Notes: generated by a model from the sequence alone, not told the origin. Positions 1 through 9,467 are shown, counted from the stretch's first letter. The stretch: 64,000 nucleotides of DNA from Sodalis praecaptivus (GCF_000517425.1 NZ_CP006570.1:186001-250000); one strand, 5' to 3'. Made by a program: numbers and translations.

Positions 1-2
1 TC

Positions 3-1001
3 AGGCGGTTCGCCGATCGGGTGCTGGTAATGGAAAACGGCGTCTTGGTAGAAGATGCGCCAACGGAACGACTGTTTCGTTCACCCGCGCATCCTTACAC
101 CCGCAAGCTGCTGTCCAGCCAACCGACGCGTCGGGTTGAACCGGTTGCGGCGAGCGTAAACCAGGCCCCGCCCCAGCTGCTTGCCAAAGGGGTGCGGATA
201 CGCTATCCCCGCATTAACCGGGGAATGGCTCATTGGCTGCGTCCTGGATGGCATCAGGCGGTAAATAATGCCACGCTTGAGTTGAGAAAAGGTCAAACCG
301 TCGGCATTATCGGCGAATCCGGTTCAGGTAAAACATCGCTGGCCAACGCCGTACTGGGTCTGATTGGCCATCAGGGAACGCTGCTGGTGGATGGGGTTTC
401 ATGGGCGCAGGCCCGGCAAGGTGGAGCGACGACCCGCAAGGTGCAACGCCGCAAAATCCAGGCGGTGTTTCAAGATCCTTACTCCTCGTTGTCGCCCCGC
501 CTGACGATAGAGCAAATCATCGGCGAGGGGCTGCAATATCATTTTCCCCATCTTTCCGCGGCTGAACGGCGAGGACGCATTTTGGCGCGGCTGGACGAGG
601 TCAGCCTACACCCCGCGCAGTTTCCCGGGTTGTTACAACGTCACCCACACGAATTTTCCGGCGGCCAGCGGCAGCGTATCGCGATCGCCCGGGCGCTTAT
701 CGTCGAGCCGGATATTCTGGTGCTGGACGAGCCCACCAGCGCGCTGGACGTCACCGTGCAAAAACAGGTGGTGGAATTGTTACAGCAACTCCAGCGTGAC
801 CGCGGTCTGAGTTATTTGATTATCACGCACGATGTGGCGGTGGTAGCCGCTATGGCGCACCATGTGTTGGTGATGAAGGCAGGCGATGTAGTGGAAGAGG
901 GCGAGGCTTTGCGCTTATTGTCCGCACCCCGCCACCCCTACACCCGGACGCTGGTCGAAGCCGCGCAGGCATTGCCGCGCCTGGCCCTGCCCGCTGCGTA
1001 A
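3..1001 (+). CDS. Oligo/dipeptide-type ABC transporter ATPase, C-terminal part (5' end outside window)
   Basis: This ATPase powers an oligopeptide/dipeptide-class importer at the inner membrane. The reading frame is open from the left edge, and its first residues look like the end of one ABC domain (an ADRV segment, then HPYTR about 25 residues later). A complete second domain follows, with Walker A GESGSGKT, signature SGGQRQRIAIARA, Walker B LVLDEPTSALD and the switch THD, and it closes with another HPYTR. The protein is therefore probably a tandem DppD-DppF fusion like GsiA. The GTG at 21 is only the first start-like codon inside the window, not the true start. The gene converges with the operon to its right, 19 bases away. 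That operon has its own family 5 substrate-binding protein but no permease or ATPase in this window, so this ATPase may serve it. Confidence 0.9.
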   Translation, partial: RRFADRVLVMENGVLVEDAPTERLFRSPAHPYTRKLLSSQPTRRVEPVAASVNQAPPQLLAKGVRIRYPRINRGMAHWLRPGWHQAVNNATLELRKGQTVGIIGESGSGKTSLANAVLGLIGHQGTLLVDGVSWAQARQGGATTRKVQRRKIQAVFQDPYSSLSPRLTIEQIIGEGLQYHFPHLSAAERRGRILARLDEVSLHPAQFPGLLQRHPHEFSGGQRQRIAIARALIVEPDILVLDEPTSALDVTVQKQVVELLQQLQRDRGLSYLIITHDVAVVAAMAHHVLVMKAGDVVEEGEALRLLSAPRHPYTRTLVEAAQALPRLALPAA

Positions 1002-1020
1002 GCCGCGCGGGCAATGGCGT

Positions 1021-1824
1021 TTAAAGGATCGGCTTTTGTCCGCCGTCAACGCTCAGCACCGCGCCGGTAATGTAGCTGGCGCGTCGACTGGCGAGGAATA
1101 ACGCGGCGTCGGCGATGTCCTCAGGCTCGCCAAAACGTCCTAACGGCAGCTCCGCTTCCATTTTCGCCAGCGCCTGCTCCGGGGTAAGCTGCAAACGTTT
1201 GGCCTCATGCTCAATGGAGCGATGAATACGATCCGTGAGGGTAAACCCGGGATTGATGGCGTTTAGCCGTACGCCCAAGCGTGCATAATGTTGTGCCAGC
1301 GCTAAGGTTGAGAGTAACAGTGCGGCATTCGCAGCCCCGCCCGCCGCATGGGAGGGATTAGGTACCCGCCCGCCGGTGCCGACGATATTGATGATGGCTC
1401 CGCGCTGCCCGCGGCTGTCCGGCGTCCGCTGTCGCCAGCGGGCAAGCACCGCGTCCTGGGCGTGAATATAGGTGAAGTATTTGGCGTCCATGGCGGCGTG
1501 CCAGGCGTCGCTGTCAAGCTCTTCCGGCGCGCGCCGCTGCGCATCCCCCGCGCTGTTGACCAGCACGTCAATTTCACCAAGCCAGGCCGCGGCACGATCC
1601 ACCGCTCCACGCGCCTGCTGCGCATCCCGTAAGTCGGCCGACAGGGTCATCAGCCGATCTTCACCCTGCGCCAAGCTCGCCCGCGCCGCGCGCAGATGTT
1701 CTTCGCTGCGGGAAACGATTGCCACGCGCGCCCCTTCCTCCAGAAAGCGCCGCGCGACGGCGAGGCCAATGCCTTTACTGCCGCCGGTCACAACGACCCC
1801 GTTATTGTTGAGTTCAAGATCCAT
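1021..1824 (-). CDS. SDR-family protein lacking the YxxxK catalytic pair
   Basis: This is a Rossmann-fold short-chain dehydrogenase/reductase with TGGSKGIG for nucleotide binding near the start, the NSAG motif and a C-terminal VDGG. Where active SDRs carry YxxxK it reads GGAAN, so Tyr is Gly and Lys is Asn, and the usual Ser region reads NIVGTGG. It may bind NAD(P) or flavin without classical dehydrogenase chemistry, or use another mechanism. The start was moved from a TTG at 1839 to the ATG at 1824, which has GAGG eight bases upstream. The stop of the preceding gene lies just before that start, so the two are probably coupled. It is the last gene of the minus-strand flavin monooxygenase operon. 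Confidence 0.82.
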   Translation of the reverse strand: MDLELNNNGVVVTGGSKGIGLAVARRFLEEGARVAIVSRSEEHLRAARASLAQGEDRLMTLSADLRDAQQARGAVDRAAAWLGEIDVLVNSAGDAQRRAPEELDSDAWHAAMDAKYFTYIHAQDAVLARWRQRTPDSRGQRGAIINIVGTGGRVPNPSHAAGGAANAALLLSTLALAQHYARLGVRLNAINPGFTLTDRIHRSIEHEAKRLQLTPEQALAKMEAELPLGRFGEPEDIADAALFLASRRASYITGAVLSVDGGQKPIL

Positions 1825-1835
1825 GTTCACGCGCC

Positions 1836-3071
1836 TCAAATTTTGGTGTTAATCGGCGGCAGATTGCCGTTGAGATAAAAGTCCCCCACCGCGCGGGCCT
1901 TATAGGCAACCGGATCGTGCGTGGTGTGGGTACGGGCATTGCGCCAGTGGCGATCCAGATTCAGCGTTTGGCGGGTGGCTGAGGCGCCCCCCAGGCGGAA
2001 CAGCATTTCACTCACCCGCAAGGACGCCTCGGTGGTGGCAAATTTGGCTTCGGCGATGGCAATCGAGGCCTCTGCCAGCCGGCGGTCGGCGTCCGGGGCG
2101 GTGTGATAACTGGCCTCAAGCGCGTCATCCAGCAGACGCGCTCCGCGCTCAAGCAAGGCCTCCGCGCCGTGCGTCATGATGGCCATCTCCCCAACGGTCT
2201 GTAGCACATAGGGATCTTCGGTGGCGGCGTTGACGCCGCTGTCCCGTAGCACCCGCGCCTGCTCACGACCGTACCGGCAGGCGTCTTCCAACGCGGCCTG
2301 GGTAATACCGGCGTCCACCGCGCTGTGAATTAATTGGGCAAAAGCGCCTTCGTGGGTTCGGCGATGGCCAAAGGCGGGTACGGGCAGAATTTCGTCCTCG
2401 TTGATGACGACGTTATGATACTCCGTGGTGCCGCTGGCGGTAGTGCGTTGGCCCATGCCGTCCCAGTCGTCGAACATATGCACCCCAGCACGGTCCACCG
2501 GCACAAACACCGCCGCTCTCCCCCCGTCGGGATGGCGGGCGGTGACCAGGATAAGCGTCGAAAACAGACTGCCGGTACTGTACGCTTTGCGCCCGTTCAA
2601 GCGCCAGCCTGCCCCTTCGCGCCGTAAAGTCGTGGCGATGTCGCCAATGAAATTGCCCCCTTTCTCCGCCGCCGCATTGCTCATTAACCCGCCGGCGAGG
2701 GTGTGGGCGAAATAGCGCGCTTGCTGCTCGGCGCTGCCGTAGAGGCGCAATTTTTCCAGATTGGTGAATTGCGGCGCAATGGCCTGGGCAATGTTGGGAT
2801 CCCCTGCCGCCAATAAGCGTAGCACCCGGCTGAAGGTGACCATATCAATTTCAGCGCCGCCAAAGGCGCGCGGCACCCGCAGGGCCAACAAGCCGCTCTG
2901 TTTAAGCTCAGTCATCTCTTCTCGGGGCAGCCGTCGCTCACGGTCACGCTGGCTGCTGCCGGCGGCAAACCGCTGGCGAAACGCGTCAGCGCGGGCCAAC
3001 GCCTGTTGCGGACTGAGCACGGCAATAGTGGTGTTCACGGTCTGATCAATCCTTATGGCTGGTGGCGGCAT
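1836..3071 (-). CDS. SfnB/DszC-like flavin-dependent monooxygenase (acyl-CoA dehydrogenase fold)
   Basis: At about 411 residues it matches the SfnB sulfur-acquisition family, acyl-CoA-dehydrogenase-fold enzymes that use reduced flavin to oxidise organosulfur compounds. Visible marks are the LRVPRAFGGAE segment, AAGDPNIAQ, the YSTG strand and the C-terminal HWRNARTHTTHDP typical of the SfnB/DszC branch. The ATG at 3071 overlaps the upstream gene by 26 bases and has no clear ribosome site. A GTG at 3038, with AAGGA 11 bases upstream, is an alternative start just after the upstream stop. A second copy of the family is at 5748-7013. Substrate unknown; desulfurisation of a sulfone, sulfonate or thioether is inferred from family and context. 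Confidence 0.85.
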   Translation of the reverse strand: MPPPAIRIDQTVNTTIAVLSPQQALARADAFRQRFAAGSSQRDRERRLPREEMTELKQSGLLALRVPRAFGGAEIDMVTFSRVLRLLAAGDPNIAQAIAPQFTNLEKLRLYGSAEQQARYFAHTLAGGLMSNAAAEKGGNFIGDIATTLRREGAGWRLNGRKAYSTGSLFSTLILVTARHPDGGRAAVFVPVDRAGVHMFDDWDGMGQRTTASGTTEYHNVVINEDEILPVPAFGHRRTHEGAFAQLIHSAVDAGITQAALEDACRYGREQARVLRDSGVNAATEDPYVLQTVGEMAIMTHGAEALLERGARLLDDALEASYHTAPDADRRLAEASIAIAEAKFATTEASLRVSEMLFRLGGASATRQTLNLDRHWRNARTHTTHDPVAYKARAVGDFYLNGNLPPINTKI

Positions 3072-4383
3072 AACGGCTCGAGGGGCGGGGCAGCGCCAAA
3101 CGTTCCCGCAGCGTTTTTCCCCGATAGGCGGTGTGGAACAGGCCGCGGCGCTGTAGTTCCGGCACGACCAGATCGACGAAATCGATCAGGCCCCCCGGAA
3201 GCCACCCCGGCATGATGTTAAATCCATCTGCCCCTTCTTCGTGAAACCAACTGGCCATAAAGTCGGCAACGTCGGTCGGTGTGCCGACAAGTAAGGGATG
3301 CCCTCGCGCTACGCCGACCTGTTGGTAAAGCTGCCGCAGGGTGAGGTTGTCGCGGCGCGCCACGTTTATCAGCAGCTCAGCCCGGCTGGTATATTCCTTA
3401 CCCGGCGGCAGATCAGGCAGGGGGCCATCAATGTCGAACCCGGCCAGGCTGACGCCGCCGAGATGATGTTCCAACTGCGCTAGGCCCACCTCCGGGTGAA
3501 GCAACGACTGCAATTGCTCGAATTTTTCCTGCGCCTCGCTGCGGCTGGGCGCGACGACGGGGAACAGGCCCGGCAGTATCCGCAAATCGTCAGGGTGCCG
3601 TCCGGCCTGTTGGGCCTGGGCTTTGATGTGCCGGTAAAAACGCTGGGCATCGTGCAGCGTGGTTTGCGCCGTATAAATGATCTCACCGTAACGCGCCCCC
3701 AACTGGATGCCCTGCGGCGAAGAGCCCGCCTGGACCAGCAGCGGGTAACCTTGCGGGGGTCGGGACACCGTCAGCGGGCCGCGGATGGAAAAGAATTCCC
3801 CTTGGTGGTCTAGAGTATGCAGGCGATGCGGTGAGAAATAACGCCCCTGCTGCTGGTCGGCCAGAATGGCATCATCATCCCAACTGTCCCACAGCCCCCG
3901 TACCACCTCGACAAACTCTTCGGCGCGGCGATAGCGCGTTTCAGGCCCCGGGATCGCCGCCATGGAAAAGTTATCCGCCTCCGCCTGGCTGGAGGAGGTG
4001 ACAATATTCCACCCCGCGCGCCCGTCGCTTAGATGGTCCAGGGAGGCAAATTTGCGCGCCAAATGCCAGGGCTCGTTGAAGGTCGTCGATGCCGTCGCAA
4101 TCAGACCGATATGCTGTGTCAACGGTGCCAACGCGGCCAGAAGCGTCAGCGGCTCCAGATGCGCTTTGGGGGTGCGTCCCAACTGTTCCGCCGCGCGATC
4201 CCTGACGGCCAATCCATCGGCGAGAAAAAACAGGTCGAATAATCCGCGCTCGGCGATAGTCACCAACTGGCGATAATGTGCCAAGCGCATCGGCGCATGG
4301 GGATCCACATCGGGATGACGCCACCCTGCAAGATGGCGCCCGGTGGTTTCCACAAACACCCCTAAATGCAGCGTACGGGCCAT
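3046..4383 (-). CDS. NtaA/SnaA/DszA-family FMN-dependent monooxygenase
   Basis: This 445-residue protein belongs to the bacterial-luciferase superfamily branch of nitrilotriacetate, pristinamycin and dibenzothiophene-sulfone monooxygenases. It begins with the typical HLGVFVETTGRHLAGWRHP stretch and contains FFLADG, the ATASTTFNEPWHLARKFASLDHLS block, GRAGWNIVTSS and VQAGSS. These enzymes use FMNH2 supplied by a separate reductase, and no reductase is seen in this operon. Its ATG directly follows the TAG of the paralogue upstream, with no gap. The neighbours suggest oxidation of an organosulfur or aminocarboxylate compound; the substrate cannot be read from sequence. Confidence 0.87.
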   Translation of the reverse strand: MARTLHLGVFVETTGRHLAGWRHPDVDPHAPMRLAHYRQLVTIAERGLFDLFFLADGLAVRDRAAEQLGRTPKAHLEPLTLLAALAPLTQHIGLIATASTTFNEPWHLARKFASLDHLSDGRAGWNIVTSSSQAEADNFSMAAIPGPETRYRRAEEFVEVVRGLWDSWDDDAILADQQQGRYFSPHRLHTLDHQGEFFSIRGPLTVSRPPQGYPLLVQAGSSPQGIQLGARYGEIIYTAQTTLHDAQRFYRHIKAQAQQAGRHPDDLRILPGLFPVVAPSRSEAQEKFEQLQSLLHPEVGLAQLEHHLGGVSLAGFDIDGPLPDLPPGKEYTSRAELLINVARRDNLTLRQLYQQVGVARGHPLLVGTPTDVADFMASWFHEEGADGFNIMPGWLPGGLIDFVDLVVPELQRRGLFHTAYRGKTLRERLALPRPSSRYAATSHKD

Positions 4384-5733
4384 CTAGCGCGCCTCCCTGT
4401 TGGCATAGCGGCTGCGCGGCGGCGCCAGCCCTAAATGATCGCGTAAGGTTGTCCCCTGATAATCGGTCCTGAATAGCCCCCGGCGCTGAAGGACGGGAAC
4501 GACCTCATCGATGAATTCATCCAGTCCGCCGGGCAGCCATGGCGCCATGATATTAAATCCATCGGCGGCGCCTTGGGTGAACCAGCTTTCCAGCACATCG
4601 GCAATCTCGGACGCCGTGCCAAACACGCACCAATGCCCGCGCGTGCCGGTGACATGCCAATACAGCTCGCGTATCGTCAGATTTTCGCGGCGGGCAAACG
4701 CCAACAGCAGCGCCTGTCGGCTTTGGTTGCCCTGCGTCAGCGGCAGATCAGGGACGGGATCGTCCGGGGAATAGCGGGATAAATCGACTCCGCCCAGATG
4801 ACGTGCCAGCACCGCCCAACCAATTTCGGGGTTCACCAGCGCCTGTAACTGTTCAAATTTCTCCCGCGCGTGTGCGGCGCTTTCACCGACGACCGGGAAC
4901 ACGCCCGGCATAATTTTCAGGCTCTCCGGCGTGCGGCCAGCGCTGACCAATTGCTCCTTCACCGTGCGGTAGAAGCTCTGCGCTTCAGCCAGGTGGCGCT
5001 GGGCGGTGAAGATCACCTCGGCATGCCGCGCAGCTAAAGTCTGGCCATCGGCAGATGAGCCCGCCTGCACCATCACCGGATGTCCCTGCGGCGATCGGGA
5101 GATGGTCAAGGGGCCACGAACCTGAAAAAACTCGCCCTGATGATCGAGCACATGCAGGCGCGCCGGATCGAAAAAATAGCCCTGCTGGCGATCGTCAAGC
5201 AAGGCGTCGCTGTCCCAGCTGTCCCAGAGTCCCTTCACCACCTCGACAAACTCTTGCGCACGGCGGTAACGCAGACCATGTTCCATCACCTCGCTGCGGT
5301 TAAAATTGCGCGCTTCCCCTCCGGTCCAACTGGTCACCACATTCCAACCGGCGCGCCCGTGGCTGATATGGTCGAGGGAAGCGTATTTGCGCGCCACGTT
5401 AAACGGCTCGTTGTAGCTGGTGGAAGCGGTGGCGATTAAACCAATGCGCGAAGTGGATCCCGCCAGCGCTGAGAGCAGGGTCAACGGCTCAAAATTAACG
5501 GTACGGGACGTGCGGCCCAGCGTTTCGTCTTCTTCGTACTGAAAAGTCATTTGATCGCCAAGAAAGATCATATCGAATTTCGCGGCCTCGGCGCGCTGGG
5601 CCAGATAGCGGAAATGGTCGAAATTCATGCCGGCGCCCGCCGGTGCGTCGGGATGGCGCCAGGCGGCGATATGATGTCCGGCATCCTGCAAAAACGCCCC
5701 GAGGTGCATCTGGGCGGGTTGGGTGCTGCGCAT
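4384..5733 (-). CDS. NtaA/SnaA/DszA-family FMN-dependent monooxygenase (paralogue)
   Basis: At 449 residues this is a paralogue of the next gene, sharing the family blocks (ATASTSYNEPFNVARKYASLDH, GRAGWNVVTSWTGGEARN, VQAGSSADG) but clearly diverged. The start at 5733 is preceded by AGGG. Two complete NtaA-like subunits in tandem, flanked by two SfnB-like enzymes, make a duplicated monooxygenase set. Either the two act on different substrates or they act in sequence on one. Both should need FMNH2 from a reductase elsewhere. Confidence 0.87.
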   Translation of the reverse strand: MRSTQPAQMHLGAFLQDAGHHIAAWRHPDAPAGAGMNFDHFRYLAQRAEAAKFDMIFLGDQMTFQYEEDETLGRTSRTVNFEPLTLLSALAGSTSRIGLIATASTSYNEPFNVARKYASLDHISHGRAGWNVVTSWTGGEARNFNRSEVMEHGLRYRRAQEFVEVVKGLWDSWDSDALLDDRQQGYFFDPARLHVLDHQGEFFQVRGPLTISRSPQGHPVMVQAGSSADGQTLAARHAEVIFTAQRHLAEAQSFYRTVKEQLVSAGRTPESLKIMPGVFPVVGESAAHAREKFEQLQALVNPEIGWAVLARHLGGVDLSRYSPDDPVPDLPLTQGNQSRQALLLAFARRENLTIRELYWHVTGTRGHWCVFGTASEIADVLESWFTQGAADGFNIMAPWLPGGLDEFIDEVVPVLQRRGLFRTDYQGTTLRDHLGLAPPRSRYANREAR

Positions 5734-5747
5734 AATAGAGTCCCTGA

Positions 5748-7013
5748 TTAATCGTACATGGTAATGGGCGGGGGGGTCTGGTCCAGATAGTAACGCCCGA
5801 CGACGCGATAGCGATGATGGATAGGATCGTGGGTGGTATGCGTTCGTGCGTTACGCCAGTGGCGATCAAAATTGTTCGCTTTTAGCGTCGCGGAAGAGCC
5901 CCCTACGTCATAAATCCGTTCCGCCGCGCGCAGCGCCGCGCCATTACAAATAATTTTCGCCTCGGCGGTCGCGATGGAGGCCGCTATCAGCCGGTTTTCC
6001 CGTGTTTTCTCGTCAAGATCGCCGTACCATCCCGACACGGCTTCGTCCACCAACGCGGCGGCGCGCAGCAGCGTGGCCTGAGCCGCATGGGCGTGGGCGG
6101 CAATGTTGCCGATGATATGCTGCACATACCAATCGTCCACCGAGCGCTCGACGCCGGATTCCGGCCGGGGACGCGCGCCGCGGTGGGCCCACTCCACGGC
6201 CTCATCCAGCACGGCAAAGGCGATACCGACTTCAATGGTGGAGTGCAGCATCTGCGTCGCCGCAGGCTGATAATTGCGACGTTTGTTCTCCGCGCTGCTA
6301 TAGAACATGACCTCGCCAGGCAGTACCTGCACATTATTAAAGTCGGTGCTGCCGCTCGCCGTCAGGCGCTGTCCCATGCCGTCCCAGTCGTCATGTTGCA
6401 CCACCCCTTCGCGATCGCGCGGGATAAGGGCGGAGACCGTTTCGCCGCGGTCGTTTTTGGCCGTCACGCGCAGCAAATCGGCCATCAACCCGCCGGTGCT
6501 GTAGAATTTTTTCCCCCGCAGCCGCAACCCGTCGGATGTACTGACCAGTTGGGTCGTCATGTCGGTAACAAACTTGCCGCCGCGTTCGCCGGTCGCGCCG
6601 CTGATGACATCGCCGTGGCGCAGTCCGGCAAAATAACGCGTATGCTGCGCTGAATGACCGTTCAGACGCAGGCGCTCAACCGAGGTAAAGTGAGGAATGA
6701 GCACTTGGGCGACATTAGGATCCCCTTTGGCTAGCGCGATCATGATATGCGCCAGCTCCTGATACCCCAGCTCGGGCCCGTCCCATTCCCGCGGCACCCG
6801 CGCCGCCGTAATGCCGGCCTTACGCACCCATTCGAGCGCGTCATGGGGCAGGAGGCGTTGTCTATCGCGCAAGGACGCCTCGGCGGCCAGCGCGGGCGTT
6901 AATTGCTCCGCTGCCTGGATCAGCGTCGATGCTGGGGTGTCCCGGTTAACTACCGGAAAAGCAAAATGGCCAGTGGCATGGGCTTGCTCATCCGGATAAA
7001 TGTGTTGGGTCAT
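5748..7013 (-). CDS. SfnB/DszC-like flavin-dependent monooxygenase (second copy)
   Basis: This 421-residue protein has the acyl-CoA-dehydrogenase fold in its SfnB branch, with GDPNVAQVL, GATGERGGKF, a YSTGG segment and the C-terminal HWRNARTHTTHDP shared with the copy at 1836-3071. The start is firm: ATG at 7013 with AGGAG six bases upstream. Its stop is 14 bases before the NtaA-like gene. It probably oxidises an organosulfur substrate with reduced flavin; this is inferred from the family. Confidence 0.86.
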   Translation of the reverse strand: MTQHIYPDEQAHATGHFAFPVVNRDTPASTLIQAAEQLTPALAAEASLRDRQRLLPHDALEWVRKAGITAARVPREWDGPELGYQELAHIMIALAKGDPNVAQVLIPHFTSVERLRLNGHSAQHTRYFAGLRHGDVISGATGERGGKFVTDMTTQLVSTSDGLRLRGKKFYSTGGLMADLLRVTAKNDRGETVSALIPRDREGVVQHDDWDGMGQRLTASGSTDFNNVQVLPGEVMFYSSAENKRRNYQPAATQMLHSTIEVGIAFAVLDEAVEWAHRGARPRPESGVERSVDDWYVQHIIGNIAAHAHAAQATLLRAAALVDEAVSGWYGDLDEKTRENRLIAASIATAEAKIICNGAALRAAERIYDVGGSSATLKANNFDRHWRNARTHTTHDPIHHRYRVVGRYYLDQTPPPITMYD

Positions 7014-7036
7014 GTTTATCTCCTACCTATCGCCAG

Positions 7037-7831
7037 TTAATCCCGGTAAACCACGCCATCTCGGTCCAGCAATCGTTTCAGCGCGTTGAAATGAAGAACA
7101 TGACCCGGCTGATACGCGCCGGTGCGGCCATCATGCAGCGGCGTCCGGGTTATCTGATGGCGGACTTTCTCACGCAATGCCGGGGTCAATTCACGCAGCG
7201 GCTCTCCCGTCCAACGCGCATAAAGCTGGACCTGGCAGGCATATTCGAGGGCGTACAGGCGGTCCCAGGCTTCCGCCGCCGTCGCGCCGGTAACCACCAC
7301 GCCATGGTTTGCCATAAAGAGGATGGATTTTAATTGTAACAACTCGGCCAGGCGCTCGCCTTCCGCAGGCTCGCGCGCTAGGGCCTGATAATCATTGTCG
7401 TAAGCGATGTCATCGCTAAGAAGCGCTTCGGCCTGACCCGTTATCAGAAGCCGCTGGTCTGCCAGACGGGCGATGGCGCTGGCGTAGGGCATATGGGTGT
7501 GAAAGACCGCCGCATGCTGTGTGGCGAAAGCATGTATCGGCGCATGAATACAATAGGCCGAGCGCTGGATCTGGCCGCCGCCTGCCAGCAGCCGACCGTC
7601 GTAGCCCACTTTGAGAAAAACGCCGGCGGTCGCTTCCGACCAATGCAACCCGAAAGGCAGCAGCAAAAAGGCCGGTTCATCGGGGACCGCCAGCGTCAGA
7701 TGGTTGTAGATCCCCTGGCTGAACCCATTGCGATCGGCAAAATGATGCGAAGCGGCAAGGTCGATACGCGCCTCCCATTCCGCCGCGCTAACCTCATGTC
7801 GTGATACGGGATTAAGAGTTAACTCGGTCAT
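7037..7831 (-). CDS. Class II aldolase/adducin-family protein
   Basis: This fuculose-phosphate-aldolase/adducin fold protein is about 264 residues long. The metal-binding HTH of the family is seen in AVFHTHMPYA, and a third histidine in FMANHGVVVTG. The start was moved from 7858 to the ATG at 7831, which has CAGGAG seven bases upstream. The gene lies 37 bases after the substrate-binding protein and 23 before an SfnB-like gene, so it is co-transcribed. Class II aldolases in such operons may cleave or decarboxylate the carbon skeleton left after oxidation. This role is an inference, and adducin-like proteins without aldolase activity also exist. Confidence 0.82.
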   Translation of the reverse strand: MTELTLNPVSRHEVSAAEWEARIDLAASHHFADRNGFSQGIYNHLTLAVPDEPAFLLLPFGLHWSEATAGVFLKVGYDGRLLAGGGQIQRSAYCIHAPIHAFATQHAAVFHTHMPYASAIARLADQRLLITGQAEALLSDDIAYDNDYQALAREPAEGERLAELLQLKSILFMANHGVVVTGATAAEAWDRLYALEYACQVQLYARWTGEPLRELTPALREKVRHQITRTPLHDGRTGAYQPGHVLHFNALKRLLDRDGVVYRD

Positions 7832-7868
7832 CACAGTCTCCTGAAGGTAAGTCGTCATCGCCGACGGA

Positions 7869-9467
7869 TCAGCGGGCGAGCCAGGCGTTACGGAAACCGC
7901 TATGCGCCCCGGCGGGCGAAAGATCCACCCCGTGCAATTGACGATTCCACGCGGTGAAGAACGGTGCCTGCATGACCGGGATCAACGGCAGGTCGGTCAT
8001 CGCGAGACGTTGAAACGCATGGAAATCCTCAACGCGCTTTTGCGGATCCACTTCGCGTTCATAGCGGTGGATAATGGCGTCCATCGCCGGATTACTGTAG
8101 GCAAAGGCATTGGCATAAGGCACCCCCGGCGTCTGTGCTTTAGAGTCATAGACGCGGGTCAGACCCATCTGCGGATCCAGCATGATCCCCCAGCCCTGGA
8201 ATACCACATCAAAGTCATAATCGGTATAGATGCGGCGGGTGAAGGTGGCATTATCCAGCGGCGTATACTTAAGCGTCACACCGATTTTGCTAAATGATTG
8301 ACGCAGAAATTCCCCCACCAATAACGCCTGGCTTGAGGCCGGGTCGGTGTAGAGACGCAGCGTGATCCTGGAACCGTCCGCCTTACGCGGAAACCCGGCC
8401 TCATCCAGCAGTTGATTCGCTTTATCGAGGTTGTAGTCGTAATGGGGGATATCATCGGTAACGTAACGGGTTAACGATGAGGGTATGACGCTGTATTCCG
8501 GTTTACTCTGCCCATACCAGACGGTGTTAATCAAACGCTGGCGATCAATGGCGTGCGCGAATGCCTGACGCACTTTTTGCTGCGCCAGAAAAGGATTACG
8601 CAGATTAAAAGCGAGAAAGTAGGTTTGTGCGGCATAGGAATAGCCGCGCGAATCAAAAACCAATGCCGGATTTTGTTTTAAACGCGCGATATCGGCGAAC
8701 GGCACCCCGGCAAACGGGACATAGGACACATCGCCGGATTCCAGCGCGGCGCTGCGGGCTGACGCATCGGGAATAAAACGATAAATAATTCTGTCCAGAT
8801 AGGGTTTACCTTTATCCCAATAATCAGGATTACGTTCGAGTTCTACGTATTGTCCCCGTTCCCATTTTTTGAATTTGAATGGGCCCGTGCCAATAGGCTG
8901 AGCGCCCGCCGGATTGGTGCGAATGTCTTTACCCGCAAAAATATGCGCCGGCAGAACCTGTGATTCCGCGCCATCAAAAGCATTTAGAATGACCTGCGAG
9001 GGCGCACTTAAGCGGAAAATGGCCGTCCAGGGATCCGGGGTTTCCACATCTATAAGCGTGGCAAAGGTGGAACGACCGCGGGAGTGCACCTTCTTCCAGA
9101 CTTCCAGGGCGGAGTAGCGTACATCGGTCGAGGTAAAGGGTTGACCGTCATGCCATTTAACATCATGGCGCAGCCTAAAAGTGATACTTTTCCCGTCTGG
9201 CGACACCGTCCATGATTGAGCCAAATTGGGCTGAGGCTGATAATTATTATCGTAAGTCAACAGCCCATCAAATAGGTTCGCCGAGATAGTCCGGTTTGAG
9301 TATTGATTATTAAAGGTGGCAGTGAGTGAACTGGGTTCAGGATCAATGGCGACAATTAACGTCCCGCCTTTAACGGGCTGGGTCGCATTGTCATCTGCAT
9401 TGGCTGAAAAGATCGGTTGCCCTAGAAAAAAAGAAAAAGTGAGAATGCGCAAAAAGAACCGCAACAT
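7869..9467 (-). CDS. Periplasmic substrate-binding protein of a peptide/nickel-type ABC transporter (family 5)
   Basis: This family 5 (DppA/OppA/GsiB) solute-binding protein of about 532 residues has a clear Sec signal peptide: MLRFF, a hydrophobic stretch, and a likely cut after SANA. The mature protein begins with GGTLIVAIDPEP and has the family phrases SFRLR-like TFRLRHDVKWHDG and VRQAFAHAIDRQ. The start was set at the ATG 9467, with AAGGAG 10 bases upstream, rather than 9509. It opens the minus-strand operon ending at 1021, so its ligand is probably the compound degraded there. It has no permease beside it, and the ATPase at the left edge is on the other strand. Confidence 0.9.
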   Translation of the reverse strand: MLRFFLRILTFSFFLGQPIFSANADDNATQPVKGGTLIVAIDPEPSSLTATFNNQYSNRTISANLFDGLLTYDNNYQPQPNLAQSWTVSPDGKSITFRLRHDVKWHDGQPFTSTDVRYSALEVWKKVHSRGRSTFATLIDVETPDPWTAIFRLSAPSQVILNAFDGAESQVLPAHIFAGKDIRTNPAGAQPIGTGPFKFKKWERGQYVELERNPDYWDKGKPYLDRIIYRFIPDASARSAALESGDVSYVPFAGVPFADIARLKQNPALVFDSRGYSYAAQTYFLAFNLRNPFLAQQKVRQAFAHAIDRQRLINTVWYGQSKPEYSVIPSSLTRYVTDDIPHYDYNLDKANQLLDEAGFPRKADGSRITLRLYTDPASSQALLVGEFLRQSFSKIGVTLKYTPLDNATFTRRIYTDYDFDVVFQGWGIMLDPQMGLTRVYDSKAQTPGVPYANAFAYSNPAMDAIIHRYEREVDPQKRVEDFHAFQRLAMTDLPLIPVMQAPFFTAWNRQLHGVDLSPAGAHSGFRNAWLAR

